Of a DNA stretch of 64,000 bases, positions 55,530-64,000 are shown piece by piece. Source of the DNA: Bradyrhizobium sp. G127 (GTDB lineage Bacteria > Pseudomonadota > Alphaproteobacteria > Rhizobiales > Xanthobacteraceae); NCBI RefSeq assembly GCF_021502575.1, contig NZ_JAKFGN010000001.1, positions 186,001 through 250,000 of the forward strand. Reading direction: 5' to 3'. The number at the start of each line of letters is the position of its first letter. Position 1 is the first letter of the stretch. The notes under the pieces were generated by a model that was not told the origin of the DNA, did no database searches, and saw only the letters and a program-made list of their open reading frames with translations. The position numbers and the translations under genes were made by a program.

Positions 55530-56171
55530 ATGTCCTTGCAGCGAACGATGGTCATTCTGGCGGCAGCCTTGCCGGTTTTCGGCTTTGCACATGCCGCCTC
55601 CGCGCAGACGCCGCCGAGCAAATCCGCCAAACCCGCGCCGAAAGCTGCGGCACCCGCCAAGCCTGCGCCGAAGAGCGCTGCGCCCGCCAAGCCCGCTGCC
55701 GCGCCAGCCGTGGCCGGCAATGCCGAGCCGTCGCTGATTGGACAATTCGGCACCTGGGGCGCCTACACCGCGACGCCGAACGGCAGGAAGGTTTGCTTCG
55801 CGCTGGCCAAGCCCGGCTCATCGAAGACCAATCCGCCGAACCGGCCGCGCGATCCGTCCTATGCGTTCATTTCGTCGCGTCCCGGCGAGAAGGTCTCGAA
55901 CGAAGTCTCGATCATGATCGGCTACACGCTGAAGCCCGGCTCGGAAGGGTCGGTGGAGGTCGGCGGGTCGCGCTACGCGATGTACACCCAGGGCGACGGG
56001 CTCTGGATCAAGAATGCGGCCGAGGAAGATCGCCTCGTGGAGGCGCTGCGCAAGGGCGCGGACGCCGTGGTGAAGGGCGTCTCCGCCAAGGGCACCGAGA
56101 CCATCGACACCTTCCCGCTGAAGGGTCTGGCGCAGGCGCTGGATAAGCTGGCGCAGGAGTGCCGGCGCTAA
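55530..56171 (+). CDS. IalB-family periplasmic protein
   Basis: A 213-residue exported protein. The signal peptide (about 1-25, [20 protein letters not shown]) is followed by a repetitive Ala/Lys/Pro linker (about 28-60, units [10 protein letters not shown] and [10 protein letters not shown]). The invasion-associated locus B domain (about 70-205) includes [20 protein letters not shown] and the C-terminal Cys in LAQECRR, which may form a disulfide with that first Cys. IalB was named in Bartonella; in free-living species its role is unclear. The start could also be the GTG at 55527. It precedes rlmN. Confidence 0.88.
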   Translation: MSLQRTMVILAAALPVFGFAHAASAQTPPSKSAKPAPKAAAPAKPAPKSAAPAKPAAAPAVAGNAEPSLIGQFGTWGAYTATPNGRKVCFALAKPGSSKTNPPNRPRDPSYAFISSRPGEKVSNEVSIMIGYTLKPGSEGSVEVGGSRYAMYTQGDGLWIKNAAEEDRLVEALRKGADAVVKGVSAKGTETIDTFPLKGLAQALDKLAQECRR

Positions 56172-56278
56172 AGACGGGTCGCAATTGCCCGGTATTGGCT
56201 CTATATAGCGGGTTACGGAGCCCAGGTTCCGTCACGCCCGGCCCTGTGCCGCTGCAATTTCCCGAGACACGTATCGAT

Positions 56279-57475
56279 ATGACTATGACCGAAGCGACCG
56301 GCGTCCTCGAAAAGACAGCCATTGAAACCTACGTGCCGCCGGCCAAGCCGTCGCTGGTCGGGCTGTCGCGCGAGGAACTGGCCGAACGTCTCGGCGAGAT
56401 CGGCGTCGCGTCAGGCCAGCGCAAGATGCGCGTGCAGCAGTTGTGGCACTGGATGTATGTGCGCGGCGCGCAGACCTTCGCCGACATGACTAACGTGTCG
56501 AAGGACATGCGCGCGCAGCTCGAACAGCATTTCACCGTGGACCGGCCCGAAGTCGTCGCCGAGCAAATCTCCAACGACGGCACCCGCAAGTGGCTGCTGC
56601 GCCTGCCAGGCGATGCCGCCGGGCGCGCGCACGAGGTCGAGTGCGTCTACATTCCTGAAACCGACCGCGGCACGTTGTGTGTGTCGTCGCAGGTCGGCTG
56701 CACGCTCAACTGTTCATTCTGCCACACCGGCACCCAGCGGCTGGTGCGCAATCTCACCGCCGGTGAAATTCTCGGGCAGGTGATGGTGGCGCGGGATCGT
56801 CTGAATGACTGGATCGACCGCGAGACGCCGAACGGTAATCGCCTCGTCACCAACGTCGTGATGATGGGCATGGGCGAGCCGCTGTACAATTTCGATGCGG
56901 TGCGCGACGCGCTGCTGATTGTTTCAGATAACGAAGGCATCGGCATTTCCCGCCGCCGCATCACGCTCTCGACCTCCGGCGTGGTGCCGAACATCGCGCG
57001 CACGGGAGATGAAATCGGCGTGATGCTGGCGATCTCGCTGCATGCGGTGCGCGATGAGCTGCGCAACGAGCTGGTGCCGCTGAACAAGAAATATCCGATC
57101 AAGGAACTGCTGGACGCCTGCCGCGCCTATCCCGGTTCGTCGAACTCGCGCCGCATCACGTTTGAATACGTCATGCTGAAGGGCGTCAACGACTCGCTCG
57201 ACGATGCCAAGTTGCTGGTCAAGCTGCTCAAGGGTATTCCCGCCAAGATCAATCTGATTCCGTTCAATCCGTGGCCGGGCACGAAATATGAATGCTCGGA
57301 CTGGGACCAGATCGAGAAGTTCTCCGAATATGTCTTCAATGCGGGTTATTCGTCGCCGGTGCGCACGCCGCGCGGACGAGATATTCTGGCCGCCTGTGGA
57401 CAGCTGAAATCGGAAACTGAGAAGCTGTCGGCGCGCGAACGTCAGGCGCTGCGCGCGATGGCGATGACGGATTGA
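56279..57475 (+). CDS. rlmN: Dual-specificity 23S rRNA / tRNA adenine-C2 methyltransferase
   Basis: A 398-residue radical SAM enzyme methylating A2503 of 23S rRNA and A37 of some tRNAs. The radical SAM cluster motif [11 protein letters not shown] is near residue 142, the [10 protein letters not shown] motif near 200, and the methyl-carrier Cys lies in the C-terminal [11 protein letters not shown] near 374, with the other Cys expected near the N-cluster. The start is taken at MTMTEATGV; the frame begins earlier inside ialB. It follows ialB by 107 nt. Confidence 0.96.
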   Translation: MTMTEATGVLEKTAIETYVPPAKPSLVGLSREELAERLGEIGVASGQRKMRVQQLWHWMYVRGAQTFADMTNVSKDMRAQLEQHFTVDRPEVVAEQISNDGTRKWLLRLPGDAAGRAHEVECVYIPETDRGTLCVSSQVGCTLNCSFCHTGTQRLVRNLTAGEILGQVMVARDRLNDWIDRETPNGNRLVTNVVMMGMGEPLYNFDAVRDALLIVSDNEGIGISRRRITLSTSGVVPNIARTGDEIGVMLAISLHAVRDELRNELVPLNKKYPIKELLDACRAYPGSSNSRRITFEYVMLKGVNDSLDDAKLLVKLLKGIPAKINLIPFNPWPGTKYECSDWDQIEKFSEYVFNAGYSSPVRTPRGRDILAACGQLKSETEKLSARERQALRAMAMTD

Positions 57476-57507
57476 AGTGGATGGGCCTTGCTCGCAACTT
57501 GCTCCGT

Positions 57508-57596
57508 CGTCATGGCCGGGCTTGTCCCGGCCATCCACGTCTTGGGCTACGGACGCAAGAAAGGCGCGGATGCCCGGCATAAAGCCGGGCATGACG
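57508..57596. repeat. Dispersed GGCCGGG palindrome (copy 4)
   Basis: CGTCATGGCCGGGCTTGTCC with CGGCCATCCACG on the left and GCGGATGCCCGGCATAAAGC with CGGGCATGACG on the right, the best match to the copy at 54136. Confidence 0.85.
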
Positions 57597-57646
57597 AACG
57601 AGAGAATTGTGCTCGTTGTTGAGATGCTAAAGTGACGGACTGACTC

Positions 57647-58117
57647 ATGGCTTTGATCGGACGATTGTTCGCGGTGTTCTTCGGTTTCCTCGCCGCATGC
57701 ATTGTTGCGAGCATCGTGGTGCTGTGGGCACTGTTCTTTCCGGAGGTGAGCGACATGTCGCTCGATGTCGATCAGGGCGCGATCAACATGGTGCTTGGAT
57801 TCGGCTTTATCCTGGTGAGCGGATTCGCGCTGCTGCCGGCGGCGATCATCGCGCTGATCACCGAGGCGTTTTCGATCCGGCACATTCTGGCCTATGCGGT
57901 CGGCGGCGGCCTCGCCGGCCTGTTCTGTTATCTCGGTTTCATTCCGTTCGACACCGTGAACATGACATTCAACGGTATCGTGCGGCGGCATCTGGAAGTG
58001 ATGGTCGGCGCGGGCGTTCTCGGCGGCGTGGTGTACTGGCTGATCGCCGGGCGCAATGCCGGCGGCTGGCGCGCCACCACGGCCGCGCCGCCGCCATTGC
58101 CGCCGCTCCCGCGCTAA
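57647..58117 (+). CDS. Hypothetical four-span membrane protein
   Basis: A 156-residue inner-membrane protein with four spans (about residues 8-32, 45-68, 78-100 and 112-132) and a Pro-rich cytosolic tail (APPPLPPLPR). It begins ALIGRLFAVFFGFLAACIVA. No catalytic motif or named domain was recognised; it resembles small bradyrhizobial membrane proteins of unknown role. It lies between rlmN and the PAP2 gene, 57 nt before the latter. Confidence 0.75.
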   Translation: MALIGRLFAVFFGFLAACIVASIVVLWALFFPEVSDMSLDVDQGAINMVLGFGFILVSGFALLPAAIIALITEAFSIRHILAYAVGGGLAGLFCYLGFIPFDTVNMTFNGIVRRHLEVMVGAGVLGGVVYWLIAGRNAGGWRATTAAPPPLPPLPR

Positions 58118-58174
58118 CGTTAACGCGGCGATGCGCCGCTTTTCATCGATGATCCCCTCGGCTAAACACCGGCC

Positions 58175-59005
58175 ATGAACCGCACCGGCCTTATCATCGC
58201 GCTCGCGATCTCGCTTGCTTTCGGCTTGCTGTTCGGGCTTTACCCCGAACTCGATCTGAAGGTTTCCGCGTTTTTCTACAACGCAGCCACCAGGACATTT
58301 CCGATGAAGGACGTGACATGGGCGGCGTTTTTTCGTGATGCCGCGATGTGGATCGCGTGGGGATTCGTGGTGCCGTCGATCGTGGCCCTGATCGTCAAGC
58401 TGATCCGTCCGGTGAAGCCGCTGATCATGTCGGGCCGTGCCATGGTGTTTCTGATCGTCACCATGCTGCTCTGCGCCGTGGTTCTGTCCAATGTTGTGTT
58501 CAAGGGATATTGGGGCCGGCCGCGTCCGGTGCTGGTGACGGAGTTCAACGGCAAGCTCGAGTTCAAGCCGTGGTGGGACCCGCGCGGTGCCTGCCCGACG
58601 AATTGCTCGTTCTTCTCCGGCGAAGGCGCCACCGCGTTCTGGACCTATGCCCCCGCGGCGCTGGCGCCGCCGGCGTGGCGCCCGCTGGCCTATGTCGCTG
58701 CCACGGCCTTCGGCATTTTGACCGGCGGTCTGCGCATGTCGTTCGGCGGACACTTCTTCACCGACGTGCTGTTCTCCGGCACCGTCTCGTTCATCGTGAT
58801 CTGGCTGGCCTATGCCCTGATCTATCGCTGGCCGTCGACGCGGCTCACCGATTACGGCATTGACGCGTGGCTGACGCGCTTCGGCTGGCCGGGCTACCGC
58901 TGGCGGCAGAAGCTGCTCGGCCGCGATGTCGGGGATTCGCCGCGCATGAGGCCGGTGGCGGAGGACGCCGCTGGCGAGACCGGCGCGCCGGTGCTGCGGC
59001 CTTAG
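58175..59005 (+). CDS. PAP2-family membrane phosphatase
   Basis: A 276-residue integral membrane phosphatase with about six spans. Catalytic motif 1 is KGYWGRPRP near residue 110, motif 3 is MSFGGHFFTD near 190 with the nucleophile His, and motif 2, usually PSGH, reads FFSGE near 149, as in a subgroup of alphaproteobacterial lipid phosphatases. It probably removes a phosphate from lipid A or undecaprenyl diphosphate outside the cell. A short basic tail follows the last span. Confidence 0.88.
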   Translation: MNRTGLIIALAISLAFGLLFGLYPELDLKVSAFFYNAATRTFPMKDVTWAAFFRDAAMWIAWGFVVPSIVALIVKLIRPVKPLIMSGRAMVFLIVTMLLCAVVLSNVVFKGYWGRPRPVLVTEFNGKLEFKPWWDPRGACPTNCSFFSGEGATAFWTYAPAALAPPAWRPLAYVAATAFGILTGGLRMSFGGHFFTDVLFSGTVSFIVIWLAYALIYRWPSTRLTDYGIDAWLTRFGWPGYRWRQKLLGRDVGDSPRMRPVAEDAAGETGAPVLRP

Positions 59006-59080
59006 CGCTCCATCGTCGTCCCTGCCGGGCCTTCCCATCACGCCTCAATCTTTCTATACCGGCACGTCAGCCGCCAATAG

Positions 59081-60493
<1,413 letters not shown>

Positions 60494-60524
60494 CACGCGG
60501 CTCAAATCGGAAGCGGGAGTGCAC

Positions 60525-60764
60525 ATGGGCTGGGAGCACATTGCTGCGGACGGCGAGATCTTCACGCCGCATCGATATCCGAACGGACTCTTCCGTGTGG
60601 CCGATCCCGCTTTGGGTGACGTCAAGCATCACGCCAAGAATCAGCTTTCGGTCCGGGAGGACCAGATCGAGGGCTATTTGCAGAAGGGTTTCCTGCTGCG
60701 CATGAAAGGCGATGTTGCGGGTAAAGTGGTTCTCATCGCGCCGGATGACATCAAGCGGACCTGA
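60525..60764 (+). CDS. Small hypothetical protein downstream of argG
   Basis: A 79-residue soluble protein (MGWEHIAADGEIFTPHRYPN at its start). No domain was recognised; it contains a conserved-looking RVADPALGDVKHHAKNQLSV stretch and a LLRMKGDVAGKVVLIAP end. Composition is like the genes around it. It starts 31 nt after argG, with an in-frame GTG at 60519 as the alternative start, and is probably read on the argG transcript. Confidence 0.65.
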   Translation: MGWEHIAADGEIFTPHRYPNGLFRVADPALGDVKHHAKNQLSVREDQIEGYLQKGFLLRMKGDVAGKVVLIAPDDIKRT

Positions 60765-60806
60765 GAAGGCTTGCGCGTTGTATCTGCGATGACGCGTTTC
60801 CTCGCG

Positions 60807-61424
60807 TCACGCCTGCACCGGTGAAAACACCAGCTTCACGAAACTGCGGAACACCAGAATCTGCCGCTCGAGGCGGCGCGGATCGTTCAATGTCTTCGAC
60901 ATGATGATGCCGCCGTCGACGATGCATGACATGGTGTCGGCGAGATCGCCGAGATCGATCGGCTCGCGCGGCGGATGCACCGCCGCGATGCCGTCGAAGA
61001 TCGCGCGGAAGCGCGCATTCCAGCTCCGCACCGAGTCGGCCGTGAGATCGCGCACCTCGCGGTCGAACAGCCGCTCCTGATAGCAGATGCTCGCGATCAG
61101 GCAGCCGGGATGGCCGTTCGGCAGATCGGCCATGATCTCCGCGAGCAGTTTCAGCGAAATCAGAAACGCCTGCAGCGGATCGTCGGACAGTTCAGCACCG
61201 CGCGCGAAGATGTCGTCAAACATCCTGTCGTTGGTATCGACATAGCGGCGCACCATTTCGCGGGCCAGCGCGTTCTTGTCCCTGAAGTGATAGAAGAAGC
61301 CGCTCTTGGTCAGCCCGGCTTCGGCAATCACCTCGTCGATGGATGTGGCGCCGAAGCCTTTGGCCAGCACGGCGGACTCGGCGATTTCAAGAATGCGCTC
61401 GCGTGTCGCTTCGCCCTTTCCCAT
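60807..61424 (-). CDS. TetR-family transcriptional repressor
   Basis: A 205-residue TetR-type regulator. The N-terminal helix-turn-helix is TSIDEVIAEAGLTKSGFFYHF (about residues 22-44, recognition helix KSGFFYHF), with a divergent helical ligand domain after it that contains PNGHPGCLIASICYQERLF. It should repress genes bound at the inverted repeat 61462-61486, 38 nt in front of its own start, and possibly the divergent homocysteine methyltransferase gene. The ligand is unknown. Confidence 0.92.
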   Translation of the reverse strand: MGKGEATRERILEIAESAVLAKGFGATSIDEVIAEAGLTKSGFFYHFRDKNALAREMVRRYVDTNDRMFDDIFARGAELSDDPLQAFLISLKLLAEIMADLPNGHPGCLIASICYQERLFDREVRDLTADSVRSWNARFRAIFDGIAAVHPPREPIDLGDLADTMSCIVDGGIIMSKTLNDPRRLERQILVFRSFVKLVFSPVQA

Positions 61425-61461
61425 CCGCGCCTCCGGTCAAATCAGCAACAAGACCTGCAAT

Positions 61462-61486
61462 AAAACTGTACCGCCGGTACGGTTTT
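61462..61486. promoter_or_regulatory. Probable TetR operator
   Basis: AAAACTGTACC and GGTACGGTTTT form an inverted repeat with ten of eleven positions matching and a GCC centre. It lies 38 nt upstream of the TetR start codon and 187 nt upstream of the methyltransferase start. Confidence 0.7.
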
Positions 61487-61672
61487 GCGCGCGCGCATCG
61501 TCGCGCGCCCCGCCGGCCGGTCGATCAAACATCTGATTTTATAGCACTTCGGGGCGGCGGCTTCAGCCGTACCATAAGGATTCTAGCCGCCCGCGACATC
61601 TTGCGGCATCTCTCCAGCCCAATCGACCGAGCCGTCGTCCGACGAACGGACCGGACAAGCTGGAGATATGCG

Positions 61673-62629
61673 ATGGCCAAATATCGGAACGACCTGCCGC
61701 AGCGCCGTGGCGGGACTTTTCTCACCGACGGCGGCATGGAAACGACGCTGATCTTTCACGAGGGGGTCGAGCTGCCGCACTTCGCCTCGTTCGTGCTGAT
61801 GGATACGGCGCAGGGCCGCGCGCTGCTGGCGAAGTATTACGAGTCCTATCTCGCCATCGCCCGCCAGCGCGGCGTGGGCTTCGTGCTCGACAGCCCCACC
61901 TGGCGCGCCAATCCGGACTGGGGCGCCAAGCTCGGCTACGGTGCCGATGCGCTGAAGGCGGTCAATATGAGCTCCATCGCCTTTCTCAAGGGCCTGCGTG
62001 CAAAATGGGAGAGCGCGGAGATGCCTTGCGTCATCAGCGGCGCGATCGGACCGCGCGGCGACGGCTACAAGGCGGGCAACATGGAGGCAGATGAGGCCGA
62101 GGCCTATCATGCCCCGCAGATCGAAGCCTTCGCCGAGGCCGGCGCGGACATGACGACGGCGTTCACGCTCAACACCATCAACGAGGCCATTGGCGTCGCG
62201 CGCGCGGCCCGCAACGCCGGTCTGCCCTGCGCCCTTTCGTTCACGGTGGAAACCGACGGCCGTCTCGTCAATGGCGAGAGCCTGTGCGAAGCCATCGAGA
62301 CGGTGGACCGCGAGACGCAGAACGCGCCGGAATATTTCATGGTCAACTGCGCCCACCCGGTCCATTTCGAGCAGGCGTTGCAGGCGGGCGAAGCCTGGGT
62401 GGCACGCGTCCATGGCGTCCGCGCCAATGCGTCGACCAAGAGCCACGCCGAACTCGACGAGTCCGAGACGCTCGATGCCGGCGATCCGCTCGATCTCGGT
62501 GAGCGCTACCGCGCGCTGCGCCGCTCGTTTCCGGGGATGCGCATTCTCGGCGGCTGCTGCGGCACGGACCATCGCCATGTCGCGGCCATCTGCGAGGCCT
62601 GCATTCCGCCGCGTGCGCTCAGCGCTTGA
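61673..62629 (+). CDS. Homocysteine S-methyltransferase family protein
   Basis: A 318-residue TIM-barrel methyltransferase. Zinc ligands are in VNCAHP near residue 225 and in the paired Cys of LGGCCGTDHRHV near 302; FLTDGGMETTLIF and DSPTWRANPDWG are family-typical at the N-terminus. It moves a methyl group, commonly from S-methylmethionine or another methylated donor, to homocysteine. No cobalamin-binding module is present. GGAG lies 9 nt before ATG at 61673. It is divergent from the TetR gene, which probably controls it. Confidence 0.92.
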   Translation: MAKYRNDLPQRRGGTFLTDGGMETTLIFHEGVELPHFASFVLMDTAQGRALLAKYYESYLAIARQRGVGFVLDSPTWRANPDWGAKLGYGADALKAVNMSSIAFLKGLRAKWESAEMPCVISGAIGPRGDGYKAGNMEADEAEAYHAPQIEAFAEAGADMTTAFTLNTINEAIGVARAARNAGLPCALSFTVETDGRLVNGESLCEAIETVDRETQNAPEYFMVNCAHPVHFEQALQAGEAWVARVHGVRANASTKSHAELDESETLDAGDPLDLGERYRALRRSFPGMRILGGCCGTDHRHVAAICEACIPPRALSA

Positions 62630-62674
62630 GGCGGGATGCGGACCGCGTGTGAGAGAACAAAAGGAAATTGAAGA

Positions 62675-62941
62675 ATGCGTGTGTCATTTCATGCCGGATC
62701 GCCCGGCGCGATCCCGTCCGGTTACCGCATCGCTGCGGCGATCCTGCTGCGGCGGATTGGACGCGCGATCGACAACTGGGTCGCCGGAATCATCGCCCGC
62801 CGCGAGCGGGAAGTCGTAAGCTCGATGCTTCATGGCTTCAGCGATACCGCTTCGCCTCCGCGCGGGCCGCTTATCGCAGTTGAACCGCTTCGCGCTTTTT
62901 GCAGGTCCATGTTCGCGCTTCGGATGACATCGGGCGGCTGA
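62675..62941 (+). CDS. DUF1127-like small protein, C-terminus overlapping the next gene
   Basis: Up to 88 residues. The stretch AIDNWVAGIIARREREVVSS (about residues 31-50) resembles the basic helix of DUF1127 proteins, which bind RNA in phosphate and stress responses. The typical ending of that family (ELSDRELKDIGL-like) is lost: after residue 53 the sequence becomes unrelated and runs 112 nt into the convergent GlxA gene. AAGGAAATT precedes the ATG. A frameshift or recent gene rearrangement at the junction is possible. Confidence 0.45.
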   Translation: MRVSFHAGSPGAIPSGYRIAAAILLRRIGRAIDNWVAGIIARREREVVSSMLHGFSDTASPPRGPLIAVEPLRAFCRSMFALRMTSGG

Positions 62942-63918
62942 AGTTTGCGCCGATACTCGCCAGGACCCAGACCGGCATATCTGCGAAACAGCCGGCGGAA
63001 CGACGCCGCGTCCTCGTAGCCGACTTCGCGGCCCACGGCCTCGACAGCCATATCGCTCGTCTCCAGAATCTGTTTTGCCTCCTCGATTCTCAAAGCCTGG
63101 ATATAGGCTAGCGGCGAATAGCCGGTCGCGGCCTTGAACCGCCGGTCGAACGTGCGCTTGGGCAGCGACGACTCTTCCACGAGCTTGGTGACGATATCGG
63201 GCTTGTCGTAATTCTGAGCAATCCATTGCTGGCAGCGTTCGATGATTGCATCTCCATGGTGTGCGTTCTGAAGCATGGACGCGTAGGGCAATTGTCCGTC
63301 GCGATGCCACTGATAGAGGAACAGCTTCGATAGCCGGACGGCTTCTTTGGTCCCGCCGTGCTTGGCGACAAGAAGCAGCGCCAGGTCCTGCCATGACGAT
63401 GCTCCACCGGAGCATGCCACCCTGTGCCCCTGTCCGGTCTGAACGAGCAGCCGGTCGACATGCAGGGTCACATTGGGATACTGCTCGCGAAACAATGGCG
63501 CGTAGGTCCAGTGCGTTGTTGCCTCGCGTCCGTCCAGAATGCCGGCTTCGGCCAGCACCATCGAACCGCCGCAAGCCGCATAGATCTGCGATCCGTGCGC
63601 GTTCATCGCGCTGATCCATTCCAGCAGGTCGCGATCCAGAGCCCGCAGCGCTTCCGGCGTTTCAACAATGACGTTCGGCACGAACACGATGTCGGTCTGC
63701 TCGACATCGGCGATGCTGTCCTGGGGAATGATGCTGACGCCGGTCACCAGTTGCAGGGGACCGTGATGAGCGCCGACGATCCGCGGCTCAAACAGCGGTT
63801 CGGACGGCCCGCCTCCCATGAAACGCCCGGCGGCCCATAGCGTGTCGAACACGCCGTAAACGATCGACGGGTCGCATTCCGGAAAGACAACGATGCTGAC
63901 GTGAAAAGGCTTTTTCAT
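62830..63918 (-). CDS. GlxA-type AraC-family regulator with DJ-1/PfpI domain
   Basis: A 362-residue regulator. The first 190 residues form a DJ-1/PfpI amidotransferase-like domain with AACGGSMVLAEAGILDGR, the nucleophile-elbow Cys. The C-terminal AraC domain (about 225-330) has two helix-turn-helices, including VEESSLPKRTFDRRFKAATG and the signature GYEDAASFRRLFRRYAGLGPGEYR. A non-conserved tail of about 35 residues follows. Ligand unknown; relatives sense amino acids or polyamines. The start at 63918 (MKKPFHVS) is preferred to 63939. Confidence 0.9.
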   Translation of the reverse strand: MKKPFHVSIVVFPECDPSIVYGVFDTLWAAGRFMGGGPSEPLFEPRIVGAHHGPLQLVTGVSIIPQDSIADVEQTDIVFVPNVIVETPEALRALDRDLLEWISAMNAHGSQIYAACGGSMVLAEAGILDGREATTHWTYAPLFREQYPNVTLHVDRLLVQTGQGHRVACSGGASSWQDLALLLVAKHGGTKEAVRLSKLFLYQWHRDGQLPYASMLQNAHHGDAIIERCQQWIAQNYDKPDIVTKLVEESSLPKRTFDRRFKAATGYSPLAYIQALRIEEAKQILETSDMAVEAVGREVGYEDAASFRRLFRRYAGLGPGEYRRKLQPPDVIRSANMDLQKARSGSTAISGPRGGEAVSLKP

Positions 63919-63939
63919 CGCTTCAGCCGAATGGCCCAA

Positions 63940-64000
63940 ATGGCTCTAAAGCGGCCATTCTGCCTCTCACCTTGTGGGCGGCCAAGTTCTATCTCACCCC
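63940..64000. other. Window end, no gene seen
   Basis: Only 61 nt remain upstream of the GlxA-type gene; they may contain its promoter, but no motif is clear. Confidence 0.4.

Noticed and set aside
62684-63619. 311-codon minus-strand ORF in the GlxA region
   Set aside because: It is a shadow of the GlxA-type gene in another frame, full of Arg and without domain.

Overview
This 64 kb window looks like a chromosome segment of an alphaproteobacterium of the order Hyphomicrobiales, most likely family Nitrobacteraceae (Bradyrhizobium, Rhodopseudomonas, Afipia or a relative). The basis is high GC, protein families typical of that group (COG4223 mitofilin-like protein beside HemY, SDHAF4-like DUF1674, IalB, heparinase between rsmB and purH, several Bug/TRAP/TAXI binding proteins), and dispersed intergenic palindromes of the kind seen in bradyrhizobia. 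The placement is from family knowledge and not from a database search.

Layout. 0-9.3 kb: end of an HxlR regulator, a GST, a minus-strand operon (MFS transporter, LigI-like hydrolase, SDR) that looks like uptake and breakdown of an organic acid, gamma-glutamyltransferase, a UMF1-type transporter and purH. 9.3-13.3 kb: heparinase-like protein, RsmB and an SDHAF4-like assembly factor. 13.3-14.45 kb: a compact non-housekeeping locus holding a strong RNA hairpin, a 27-residue hydrophobic ORF followed by a textbook terminator, a 34-residue ORF, a leucine-type tRNA whose anticodon reads UUA (an ochre-reading anticodon), and a low-GC small gene behind a perfect inverted repeat. 14.4-21.6 kb: L,D-transpeptidase, acetyl-CoA synthetase, a methyltransferase, EVE protein, gpsA and tsaD. 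21.7-25.5 kb: hemD, a Mic60-like protein and hemY. 25.6-33.6 kb: tRNA-Thr, a diguanylate cyclase, a Bug binding protein, a cytochrome P450 and a three-gene TRAP transporter. 33.7-41.7 kb: a class III nucleotide cyclase, TerB, SDR, glutamine amidotransferase, a hydrolase-OsmC fusion, tRNA-Ala, yggT, yggU and folD. 41.7-51.2 kb: M20 peptidase, ppa, an amine oxidase with a MarR regulator, typA and a Crp-type regulator. 51.3-64 kb: response regulator, membrane-anchored TAXI receptor, phhB, quinone oxidoreductase, ialB, rlmN, PAP2 phosphatase, argG, and a TetR/homocysteine methyltransferase pair with a clear operator, ending in a GlxA-type AraC regulator.

Most of the window is housekeeping or ordinary accessory metabolism. 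The signals that the gene list does not explain are the 13.3-14.45 kb locus, a long hairpin in front of ppa, the enlarged DctM with an internal repeat, and the dispersed palindromes. No CRISPR array, insertion sequence, prophage or rRNA operon was seen.
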